Shown here: in pieces, positions 34,417 to 44,346 of the stretch
Layout of the letters: each line of letters opens with the position of its first letter
How positions within the stretch are numbered: position 1 is the first letter of the stretch
Assembly (NCBI GenBank): GCA_038049695.1
Contig: CP142452.1
Coordinates: forward strand, 67,399,501 to 67,463,500
Reading direction: 5' to 3'
DNA: 64,000 bases
From: Cinnamomum chago
Lineage: Eukaryota > Streptophyta > Magnoliopsida > Laurales > Lauraceae
The notes under the pieces: model-generated
Database searches by the model: none
The model's input: only the letters and a program-made list of their open reading frames with translations
Told to the model about the DNA's origin: nothing
Translations under genes and position numbers: made by a program

Positions 34417-37400
34417 TGATGGTCCCGGCTTTTCTCTTTTTCCAAAGCTGCCTCCGCCCCGGGGCTGACGGGGTACGGTGGAAGGAAAGAAAGGAAAAGC
34501 GGGCATCAGTTTTTTTGTACGGGTATGCCAGATTTTCTATTCTACTTGGAATTTAGAGTGGTGATCCGGAGATTCACCTTCACAAGTAGAAAAGGAAATC
34601 AACTTTTTTTCATCTTTCCATTGCACACATATTTTTAAAGAAAAGAGACAAGGTTTGTTTTTTAAATGCCGTGAGAGGCGGTTTTCTTTGTTTGCCGTGA
34701 AAGGCGATTTACAAATCTTATCAATAATGAAAGACAAGAGATGTGATTTTTTTTTGTCTCTTTATAAAAAAATACAATGCAACAGAAAAGAAAGAAAAGG
34801 AATCTAACTTCTCATGCGATTGTGGGGGACCCGTTCAGATCGACGGTCGCGAGTTATGTATGGACTCCGCCATCATCCTTCAGATGAGAACTTTAATGTT
34901 TGATTTCTTGACTTGGCTCCAACCTCAGATTTTTAGCCATCGTCCTTCAGATGAGAACTTTAATGCTTGATTTCTTGGCTTGGCTCCAACCTCAGATTTT
35001 TAGAGGATAAGGACCAAGGTAAGGTCCTATATCCGGTAAAAAGCCGAGTAGACGGGCTGAAAAGCCGCATCTAGCCATGTTGGATAGAAGGAGAGGTGGC
35101 CTTTGGGGGGGTGGCCCCCCCCCCCAAGGAGCTTTGATCACCTTGTAGTGCGGGCTGCTGCAGAATTCCGACAGAGGTTTCTCTCTCTCTGAGCTTCTGT
35201 ATCTCTAGAGCAGGAATTGTTGATGTTTTCGATCCCCGGAATGCTTGGAGGGGACTCCTATTTATAGGCTTTTGGTGGCTTTTAGGAGTGGTTTATGGTC
35301 ATTTATGGCAATTATGGCAATAAAGCCAAGTTATGGGAGGAGTTACAGGTTTAATTGCTTTTTGTTTTGTAACTCCTGACCCTTGGATTTCATTGGCCAA
35401 AGGAGAGTCATGGGCATTAAGTTGCCTTTAATCTCCATTATGTTAGGAGTTTCATGGCTTGAATGCCATGATTGCTTGGACTTGTAACTCCTAAACGGAG
35501 GCTTCTGATTAGGCCGTCCAAGATAATGAGTTAATGACCGCATTAACTTGCCATAAACGGGCCAATTGATAGCATTAAGTGGCCGCTTTGGTAGCTGAAG
35601 AGTCGCGGGCCATGTCGCATCCTTTGGGATTCTTCTTGCGATGATCACCAATGGACCCACATACCATTTGATGTCGGATGGTGATCCAATTTCAGACATT
35701 GGTTGATGTCAGCGGGCCAGCAACATCTGTCCAGTCGATTTCGCGATCGGGGGGCAGAAAGGGTGCTTTCTTGGTTAGCCGTTTGACGATCTTGAGGCGT
35801 CCGATGATGATCTAATGATTCCAGTGATGGATCCGTGATGTTGATGAAGATCGACGGATATCATGCACAAAAAATCAGATTTTGGAAAAATCACAGGGGC
35901 CAATCAACTCGAAACGCGAAAAATACCCGAAAAACAGCGTTTTGGGGGGAGGTCCGGCGGCCTGGACCTCCATGGTCGCCGGCGACCATGGGGTTTGTGC
36001 CCCATGGTCGGCCGTCTTCCGGTCGCCTTTTCTTCGCCGTTTTTCGTCCGTTTTCGCTTCTGTTTTCTCCTGCATTTTTCTTGGAATTTCCTCTCATTTA
36101 TTGGCTAGATTTCCGTCAAGAAAACCTAACAAGAAGCCGTGCAAATCGGATCGCAAAGTTTCCCATTTTCTGAGAAGCCGAAGACTTTGCTGTGGAGAAC
36201 TGCCGATTTTTTGTCAAGCGTCGAAACTAGGTCAAACGATGTCGAAATGACCTGAAATTCGACGTGTAGCTTCTTGAGCAGTAGACGAGACCAACCATTG
36301 GCTTTTGTTCAGGTTTTGAAGCCGTTTGGGGGCCCGCAAATGCTTGACTTGATTTCACCGCGAGGGAAATGCCGAGCTTTGACTTTCGGTCAAACGATGT
36401 CCGATTGACCTGAAATTTGATGGGTAGCTTCCTCATCAGTAGATAGGACCAACCATAGGCTTTCGTTTGAGTTTTGAAGCCATTTGGAGTCATGCAAATG
36501 CTTGACTTTGATTTCACTACGAAGGAAATGCCGAGCTTTGACTTTTGGTCAAAAGATGTCCGATTGATCTGAAATTCGACGTGTGACTCCCTCATCAGTA
36601 GATGAGACCAACCAGAGGCTTTCGTTTGAGTTTTGAAGCCATTTGGAGTCATGCAAACGCTTGACTTTGATTTCACTGCGAGGGAAATGCCGAGCTTTGA
36701 CTTTGGGTCAAACGATGTCCGATTGACCTGAAATCCGACGTGTGACTCCCTCATCAGTAGATAAGACCAACCATAGGCTTTCGTTTGAGTTTTGAAGCCG
36801 TTTGGGGTCATGCAAACGCTTGACTTTGATTTCACTACGAGGGAAATGCCGAGCGTTGACTTTTGGTCAAACGATGTCCGATTGACCTGAAATTCGACGT
36901 GTGACTCCCTCATCAGTAGATAAGACCAACCATAGGCTTTCGTTTGGGTTTTGAAGCCATTTGGAGTCATGCAAACGCTTGACTTTGATTTCACTGCGAG
37001 GGAAATGCCGAGCTTTGACTTTTGGTCAAACGATGTCCGATTGACCTGAAATCCGACGTGTGACTCCCTCAACAGTAGATAAGACCAACCATAGGCTTTC
37101 GTTTGAGTTTTGAAGCCATTTGGAGTCATGCAAATGCTCGCCTTTATTTCACCGCGAGGGAAATGCCGAGCTTTGACTTCTGGTCAAACGATGTCCGATT
37201 GACCTTAAATTTGATGGGGAGCCTATTGGAGTCATTTTGAGATGATCCACAAGCTCCGAATTGGGTGCCATGGTCCCGGGGTGCTCCCCCACCGATAGGC
37301 TTTGATTTTGTTGTTGGAGAGTTGATGATGGGTCAAACGTTGCTGGTTTGACTTGAAACTTGACATGTAGCCTTTCGGGGGTATTTTGAGACCATCCGTA

Positions 37401-37667
37401 GGCTCTGATCGAAGATTTGGGGTCTTCGACACTGTTGCCGCCAGGAGCTGCTGCTTAGCTGTTGGAGAAGTGAAGCTAGGCCAAATGATATCGGAATGGC
37501 CCGAAACTTCATGTGTACCTCTCTTTTGGTTGTTTTGAGTGACCTTGCAGTTTTTGTTTGATTCTGACAAGATCTGATGCTTGAAGTAGCGCCTGCCTAT
37601 TTTGGTAGGATGCGGCTCCGTGTAGCTTTTGGTGTGAAGAGGCAAAGTGACATTTTTGGTGTCAACA
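34417..37667 (-). repeat. Element B 3' LTR (3251 bp)
   Basis: Ends on the plus strand are TGATGGTCCCGG and GGTGTCAACA. It contains about six tandem copies of a 159-bp unit (36240-37230), a perfect palindrome at 35970-35991 and TATAAATA on the minus strand (35266-35259). A stretch of about 64 bp near 34876-34999 is tandemly duplicated and is single in the 5' LTR. Confidence 0.92.
36227..37230 (-). repeat. 159-bp tandem repeat in the LTR
   Basis: The unit carries GTCAAACGATGTCCGATTGA, GTGTGACTCCCTCATCAGTA and ATTTGGAGTCATGCAAACGC. Copy number is about six here, five in the B 5' LTR (49740-50740) and two to three in A's LTRs. Because 159 is divisible by three, one minus-strand frame stays open for 300 codons; I regard that as a by-product. 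Confidence 0.88.
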
Positions 37668-37678
37668 AATGCCCCCTC
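37668..37678 (-). other. Element B polypurine tract
   Basis: Minus strand GAGGGGGCATT directly before TGTTGACACC. The same tract precedes element A's 3' LTR at 59580-59590. Confidence 0.78.
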
Positions 37679-37904
37679 GAGGTACAGCAACGATATGGCT
37701 TTTGCAGTCGATGTGCCTCGAAGAGAATTTTGAAGAAGACCTTCTGACTTGACCAAGAGTCTTTGAGGTTTTTTTTTTTTTTTTTTTTTTGAGTAACCTT
37801 ATGAGCTTCCAGGGGATTTTATGGTAGTGAGAGGGATCACGTACCATCTCAAGGAAAGATTTTGAGAATGACATTTGGATTTGGATTTGGATTTCGTTTT
37901 GGTT

Positions 37905-38095
37905 TTTTGGTTTTGATTTTGACCTTGTGACCTAACAAGCTGTATGTGGCAGGTTAGGGGGTCAGGTTTTTTGTTTTGGTTTTGACCTTATGACCTAACA
38001 GGCTGTATGTGGCAAGTTAGGGGGTCGGGTTTTGATTTTTGGTTTTGGTCTTGTGACCTAACAAGCTGTATGTGGCGAGTTAGGGGACCATGGTT
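37905..38095. repeat. 63-bp tandem repeat before element B 3' LTR
   Basis: Three copies of a unit with GTGACCTAACAAGCTGTATG and TGGCAGGTTAGGGGGTC, spaced 63 bp (starts near 37931, 37994 and 38057). Element A has the same three copies, inverted in the window, at 59175-59370. Confidence 0.88.
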
Positions 38096-38771
38096 TGTTT
38101 TTTTGGTTCACTCTTTGGGACAATTTTGGGTCCATTGGAGTGGTTTGGGATTTTGTGGAATGTCAATTTCAAGATTTTGGCTTAATTTGGTTCATGAGGT
38201 GGGATGGTTTGGATTTTTGGAAACTCATGAAGCTTGGATTTTTGTATGATATGGTTCAGTCAACTCAACAGAGGCATGGAACCATTTTTGTATGCTCTTG
38301 GTAAGAGAAATTTTGACTAAAAGCCACTTTTAGTGCCTAGGTGGTCAAACCTGGCTCATATGGGCTAACCCATGGGACCTTAAGCTTTGATGGATGGCTT
38401 AGATCTCAATTGGTGTCATTTTGGAAAGAATTTCTAAAGATATCTCTTTTGGATAGAGAATATCTAAGAATATCTTAACTTGGAGAGAATTTCTCAAGTT
38501 CCCTTGATTTTTAGAGAGAATTTCTCAAAGAATATTCTGTTTAGGAGAGATTATCTCAAATTCCCTTTTCTTTTGGGAAGGTTGCTAATTTTTAGCACTT
38601 AACTCCTTGCTTTTCTCTTCTTTCCTCTTTTGGTTTGCTCTCTTCTAAAAGCAAGTGAGGTGGGATCTCTTGCTTTTGTTGCTTTCTTTTTTCCAAAAGT
38701 CTTCAAGAGTTGCTCCAAGTGCAAGAGTTCTCCTCCTTCAAGAGTCTTCAAGTTCTTCTTCTTCTCCATCC

Positions 38772-41700
38772 ATGGCTTCAAGTAAGTTACCTTTTTTTTT
38801 ACAAGAAATCCATGTAGAAATAGGATGGGGAAAAAGAAAGTGTTTCTTTTCTTTTCTTTTCTTTTCTTTCTTTTTCTTTTCTTTTTCTTTTCTCTTCTTT
38901 GTTTTTTCTTTTTGCTTTTTTTCTTTTTTGCGCGTTTTTTCTTTCTTTCTTTTTTCGTGCTTCTCTTTTTTCTTTTTTTTTTCTCTTTTTGCATTTTTTT
39001 TTGTGGTGGGCCGTACGGACAGATCCGTACGGCTCGTGGCCTATGGACCACGGCCCACAGGCCAGCCCCTTTTTTTTTTTTTTTTTTTTTCTTCCTTTTT
39101 TTCCTTTTTTTTCTGATCTTTTTTCCCTTTTTTTTTTTTTGAGAAAGTTTTCTTTCTTCTTTTTCCCCTTTTTTTTTTCTTTTTGGGAAAAGTTTCTTTC
39201 CGCTTTTTTTTTCTTTCTTTCCTCTCTTTTTTTTTGGAAAGTTTCTTCTTTCTCTTTTTTCTCATCATGACAATGCATCCTTTTTTTTTTGTTGCATATC
39301 AAGATGTTCATACATGCTTTTGTTTTTGTAACAATTGATAGCATGATGTGGTGACATACCTGAAAACCTTTGCAGAGTTAGGAACTTGGAGCTCGCAGCA
39401 ATGTTGAGCCCTTCCTGATTTTGTGGAGTTTTTCAAGGTTTCGAAAGTTTGGAGTTTTGGAGCTCGCAGTGATGTTGAGCCTATCTCCAAGCTTTCTGTT
39501 TCTGTCTGGGTACTTCTTTTTCTTTGGAATTGCCCCGGGGTCATGCCGAAATTTCGCCAGATTTTTTTTTTAGCAAAATTTCGTCATTTTGATGATAATT
39601 CTTTCCCCTTTTTTTTTAACCTTTTGCAGGTGGTCCTTCCAGAACAGACAAGGGTAAAGAACCTATCACAAGCGTACCTCGTCGATCTGCGCGATCTTCT
39701 AATCCGGCCGTCCAGCAGGCCTGGGAGAAGGTGCAATACGTCGAGCAGCACCTCGAGCAGTGTGACTCCCTCAATAGAGAGGAGGCGCGGCAGGCACTGA
39801 TTGCTCGCAAAGGAGAGGATTTCTATAAAATCATGGTAAGCAGCCGTCCCTGGGTGATGGAGGATCAGAGGGTGTTGCCCAAGCCTACCTTCTTCTTTGG
39901 TGATGCAGCCCCAGCCGATATGACGTATCAGAGGAGATGCTTCCAGTTTTCCTACACGGTTGATGGTGTGAAGAAAACTGTTGCCACCCGATCGACTTTT
40001 GATCGTACTATCTCGATCATGAGTCTCTCTCCCACGTGCCCGAAGAGGGAAGATCCTCCAAGATGGGTGAAGAGGACCAACGTGGTCAAGACCGGGGTTT
40101 TCATTGGCAGTTCTCCTGGACATATGGAGAAGTCGCCTGCTGACATGGACATCTTGATGCCGGCCAGCAACTACCAGGGCGCAGATTATCCATCGGTTGA
40201 TTTGAGACCGATGGGCCTTGGCATCTTCAGTGGTGATGGCAGCAACTGGATGAAGCCTTTTCGACTCCGCGGCCGCTTCAGTGCTGACTCCGAGTGGAAG
40301 TCTTGGACTGACCATATCTTGTTTGTTGGAGGTGCCCGAGGTTGCTGAGGAGCCTCCGGAAAAAAGGAGCCGAGAAGAAGATACCGTTGGTGGAGGTATG
40401 TTTCAACTTCTCTCTGTTCCTTTCATGGTATTTTTTCATATTTCGATTTGCTTCTGCTTCTGCTTTTTTCTTCTTTTTTTTTAGCAGAAGAGGAAGACAT
40501 GGCGATCCCTGATGTTGCAACCGATGAGAGGACGCCTGACCCTGTGGAGACGCCAGAAGACAAACCAAGGGACCCTGAAATGAATGCAGAATCTCCAACT
40601 GGTATTACTTTTTCCGCTTTCTTTTCTTTTTTGTCTGTGACTTGATTTGCTAACACACATTTTTTTTTGTATCAGCTGATTTACCACAGGATTCCGACGA
40701 CTTTGAACCATCGATGGACGCCAGTGTTGACGATACTTCCGATGAGTTCATGGAGAAGGAAAGCATTCCACCAATCGTCGAAGAAGGTACTTTCATAGTA
40801 ATAACTCGGATAGTGATTTTTAATAGGATCATATTCATACCTTTTTGTGTTTGGCAGATTTTTGAAGTGACAGAAGAGAGTCCATCGCTTCCTTCAGAGC
40901 CAGAGCCAGGGATGCCAGAAGTTGACCCCGTAATTGGGACTCCTCCAGCCAATTCTGATGCGGCAGAGGCAAGACCTCATGTTGAGATTCCTTCTCCAGC
41001 GGCCCCGATTGGAAAGTGTTCTATTGTTACTCTTCCGATGGGACATGACTTGGGCAGCCAATCGACAGAGAAGGGTGAGTCTTCATCTGGCCCATCTCTT
41101 CAGTATGCGAAGAAGGTGGTGATGCGGGTTTTGAGTTCTTGGATTGAGACCCTCCTTTCTGGACACTTGGATGTTGCACGTAGCAAGATTCCGCATGTGA
41201 AGGAGATTCTCAAAGATGCTGAGGAAGATATTGGTCTGGATGTTACGGACGCCCGAGCGATCGTTGATAAGATCATTGCATTAGGCGACAGGTGGTTTGA
41301 GACCATCAGCTATCCTGATGACCAGTTCTTCCAAGAAATGTTCCTGAACCCTGCTGAGAAGGCTCAATCGGAATTGAAAGAGACTGCACAGGGCAGGAAG
41401 CAGCTGGTTCGGGAGAGGAACCGAGCGGAGTTAGACATCATCAGGCTGCAGCATGACCTTAGCATCCTTGATGGAGAGGTTGAGGAGGCAAGGAAGCATC
41501 TCGAACACTTAAAAGCCCAAGTCGCCAGTACGTGGTCCGCCATAACAGAGGCTCGTGACAGGGAGAGTGCTTTGATTCGCCAAGTTGCAGAGGCCGATCA
41601 GATTCTCAATAGGAAGGCTAGAGAGAATGAACGATGGCAGACTGCTCGGGATAATCTTCCTGGTGTAGCAGAAGGGATAGAGCCTTCTCCAACTACTCAT

Positions 41701-41799
41701 GGCAGATTCTTGAAGAAGCGTGCCTTGGAGACTCTGACGGATGAAGCCAAGAGTTTGCTTGAGGAGCTGAAAGCTTGGCTGGAGAGCATTTTTGGCTGA
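38772..41799 (+). pseudogene. Element B antisense gene (spliced, coiled-coil protein; disrupted)
   Basis: Opposite in strand to element B. Proposed exons: 38772-38781 (ATGGCTTCAA), 39630 to about 40320, about 40327-40395, 40485 or 40488-40601, 40676-40786, and 40868 to the stop at 41799. The splice sites examined are GT-AG and phase 1. Exon 2 encodes a 200-residue N-terminal part ending in SEWKSWTDHIL. In related plant proteins I recall, a plant mobile domain follows such a segment; here the frame breaks there instead, so a deletion is likely. The last exon encodes SLQYAKKV-x-x-x-VLSSWIETL and a long coiled coil (about 41380-41640). The acceptor before it is shifted by a small indel. Antisense genes at this place are known from Tat elements such as Grande; their role is unknown. 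Confidence 0.7.
38784..39300 (+). repeat. Polypyrimidine tract with GC-rich island (intron 1 of antisense gene)
   Basis: Nearly pure T/C for 500 bp, except about 39004-39068. There CCGTACGGA and its inverse TCCGTACGG form a 22-bp hairpin with a 4-nt spacer (39011-39032), next to GGCC-rich sequence. Element A has the same arrangement on the minus strand. Confidence 0.85.
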
Positions 41800-42059
41800 G
41801 GCCCTTTTTTTTTTGTAACAGAAACTCTTTCTCTCTTTTTATATACCACATGTATTTATTTTTTTTTGGTATACATTTTTGTAGTGCTTGTGAACACTTT
41901 TCATTTCTTCTTTTTTTTTTTGGTACCACATGTATTTTTTGGTACTTTCTTTTTTTGTTTTCCCTACGCTCACTCAAATATTGTGATTAAAGTGATTGCT
42001 AAATGGGATGTGATCAAAAGTTTGTCATTTTGTGAGAAATCTTTTGACAAATGATTGTT

Positions 42060-42716
42060 TTGGCATGGGGGCCAGTTTCTTAGACATGTTTTGGCATGGG
42101 AGCCAGATTTTGTTTACGGCATGAAAGCCAAATTTCGGGTGGCATCTATAGCCGGATTTGGATGGCATCTATAGCCGGTTTGTTTTGAAAACCAGTTTGT
42201 TTTGTTGGCATGAAAGCCGGGTTTTTGTTTTGGTTGGCGTAAAAGCCAGGTTTTTTTTTTTTTGATGATGGCATGAAAGCCGAATTTTGAGGTGGCATGA
42301 AAGCCGATTTTTTTGGAGTGGCATGAAAGCCGGTTTTTGTGGAGTAAAAGCCAAATTTTGGGATGGCATGAGAGCCAATTTTTTTGGGGTGGCATGAAAG
42401 CCGGTTTTTTGGGGTGGCATGAAAGCCGGTTTTTGTTTTTGGTGTAAGAACCATATTTTATTTTTGGCATGAAAGCCGAAATTTCTTTTTGGCATGGAAG
42501 CTAGATTTTTTGTTTTTGGCATGAAAGCCAGATTTTTTTTTTGAAAACCAAGTTTTTTTTTGTTGGCATGGAAGCCGAATTTTGATTTCTGGCATAAAAG
42601 CCGAGTTTTTGGCGTGAAAGCCAGATTTTGATTTTTGGCATGAAAGCCGATTTTTTTGGCGTGAAAGCCGGATTTTTGATTTTTTTTGCGTGAAAGCCAG
42701 GTTTTTGGTTTTCAAA
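42060..42716. repeat. Minisatellite in element B (GGCATGAAAGCCG unit)
   Basis: About 25 units of roughly 20-28 bp, each with GGCATGAAAGCC or close variants followed by a T-rich spacer. It lies just beyond the antisense gene's stop. Open frames across it on the minus strand (GFHA and LSCH peptides) reflect repetition, not selection. Element A holds the inverse array at 55875-56620. Confidence 0.9.
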
Positions 42717-43240
42717 ATGCAAGTATCGACTAAAAAGTCGCCTCCCTGCTGAATGGTATTGCAAGTATCGATGGAATGTCGCCTCCTTGCTCATTCGGTT
42801 GCGAGTATCGATGGAATGTCGCCTCCTCGCGGATTTGGGTGCAAGTATCGACTAAGCGTCGCTTCCCTGCTGAATGGTATTGCAAGTATCGATGGAATGT
42901 CGCCTCCTTGCTCATTCGGTTGCGAGTATCGATGGAATGTCGCTTCCTCGCGGATTTAGGTGCAAGTATCGACTAAGCGTCGCTTCCCTGCTTTTGTCTT
43001 CAAATATTTTGTTTTGTGGGTATCGATGGAATGTCGCTTCCCCACGATTTTTGAATTTTGAGGTTTTTTCGAACCTTTGTTTTGCTTTTTTGTTTGTTTT
43101 AAAATTTGGGTTGTGGATTTCAACTGGAACATTGCGTCTCCACGATTTTTGAAATTTTGGGGTTTTTGGAAGTATCGAATGGGGTTCGCATCCTTCCGAT
43201 TTTGGGTTTTGCAAGTATCGACTGAACGTCGCTTCCCTGC
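42717..43240. repeat. Higher-order tandem repeat, 3 x ~40 bp
   Basis: Subunits start GCAAGTATCGACTAA, GCAAGTATCGATGGAATG and GCGAGTATCGATGGAATG, each followed by GTCGC-TTCC or GTCGCCTCC. The three-subunit block of about 120 bp is repeated about twice (42717-42841 and 42841-42962), with decayed copies to 43240. Element A retains only a short piece (55795-55875). Confidence 0.85.
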
Positions 43241-43610
43241 GGTTTTTGAAAAACCATTTTTTTGTTTAAAGACACGAGGGTCGTAAATTTTGACTCAAAA
43301 CCATTTTGGTGGTAAAAGTCGGGGTGGACTAGAGCTGAAATCCCTAGGTCCTGATTTTGTTTCAAACCATGAATTTTGGGTTCAAGGATCGAAAATTTTG
43401 GTCAAGTTTGGGAAGAGGCTCCTAAACTTGGATTTTTGGATTTGTTTTTTTTTTTGAACAATGAAACGATGAAAGAAACATTGTTTTGTGGGGTTTTTTT
43501 TTTTAGAAATTTCAACAAGAGGTTGAAAATTCCAAAAGGAGTGGGTTTAACGAGCAGATACCTGGGAATAGGCTTTGGCCATGCAGGCGTCGCTCTGACC
43601 CGATGGAAGA
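43241..43610. other. Element B, non-coding spacer between repeats and integrase end
   Basis: T-rich sequence with homopolymers at 43448 and 43495. No coding frame recognised. Confidence 0.5.
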
Positions 43611-43615
43611 AGCCT

Positions 43616-44346
43616 TCAAGGGTAGTACCGCTTCAAGAACTTTCCATTGATGGGCAGCATACATTTGTCACCTTCCATGTTTAGAAGAGTGTATGCGCCT
43701 TTGGAGAAGACTTTGTCGGTGACGAAAGGTCCCTCCCATTTTGGTTCAAATTTGCCTTTGGATTTATTGGCAAAAACCATTGGTCTTTTTACTGTAAGAA
43801 CCAAGTCTCCCTTTTTGTAGGCGCGTTGCCTGACCTTCTTGTCAAAAGATCCTACCATGCGTGCTTGGTAGAGTTCAATGCTTTGTAGAGCTTCGAGCCG
43901 TCTCTCATCGAGATTATCCAGCTCTTGAAGTCTCAATTTGACATTACTTTCTTGCGTCATGTCATTTTGCAGAGATACCCTTAAGGAAGGAATTTGAACT
44001 TCCAAAGGGACAACAGCTTTGCATCCATAGACCAAGGAGAATGGTGTGCTATGGGTTGGTCCTCGAACGGTGGTTCGATAGGCCCACAAAGCTTCAGGCA
44101 GTTTGTCGCCCCAATCTCTTTTGTGACTAGAGACCATTTTTTTTGAGAATTTTGCAGAGCGTTTTGTTGAAAGCCTCTGCTAGTCCATTCGCTGCCGGAT
44201 TGTACGGAGTTGAAGGACAACTTTGGATTTTGTATTTGTCGTAGAACCTGTAGAATCGGTGATCGAGGAACTGTGGTCCGTTATCATGGACGAATCTTTT
44301 AGGTATGCCGAAGCGACAAATGATGTTGCTGCGCAAGAACTGAAGG
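43616..44346 (-). pseudogene. Element B integrase, C-terminal fragment
   Basis: Encodes part of the integrase core from CRFGIPKRF, with the second catalytic aspartate (HDNGPQF) and the glutamate region (NGLAEAFNKTL). Then come the RDWGDKLPEALWAYRTTV block and the C-terminal domain (GDLVLTVKRP, GKFEPKWEGPF, GAYTLLNMEG) to the stop at 43616. The HHCC zinc finger and first aspartate are missing because of the deletion joining it to gag at about 44347. A one-base change in an A8 run at about 44133 shifts the frame. In a live element integrase inserts the cDNA in the nucleus. Confidence 0.88.

Noticed and set aside
36227-37129. 300-codon frame as a real gene; also considered as a CRISPR-like array
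   Set aside because: It is an LTR tandem repeat in a plant genome with contiguous 159-bp units and no spacers.
38599-39344. Lysine-rich and phenylalanine-rich open frames on both strands
   Set aside because: They come from a nearly pure polypyrimidine tract inside an intron; composition alone gives them.
42114-42794. Open frames coding repeated GFHA/LSCH peptides
   Set aside because: They are products of the minisatellite, open in several frames at once, with no conservation of one frame. The same holds for 55876-56664.
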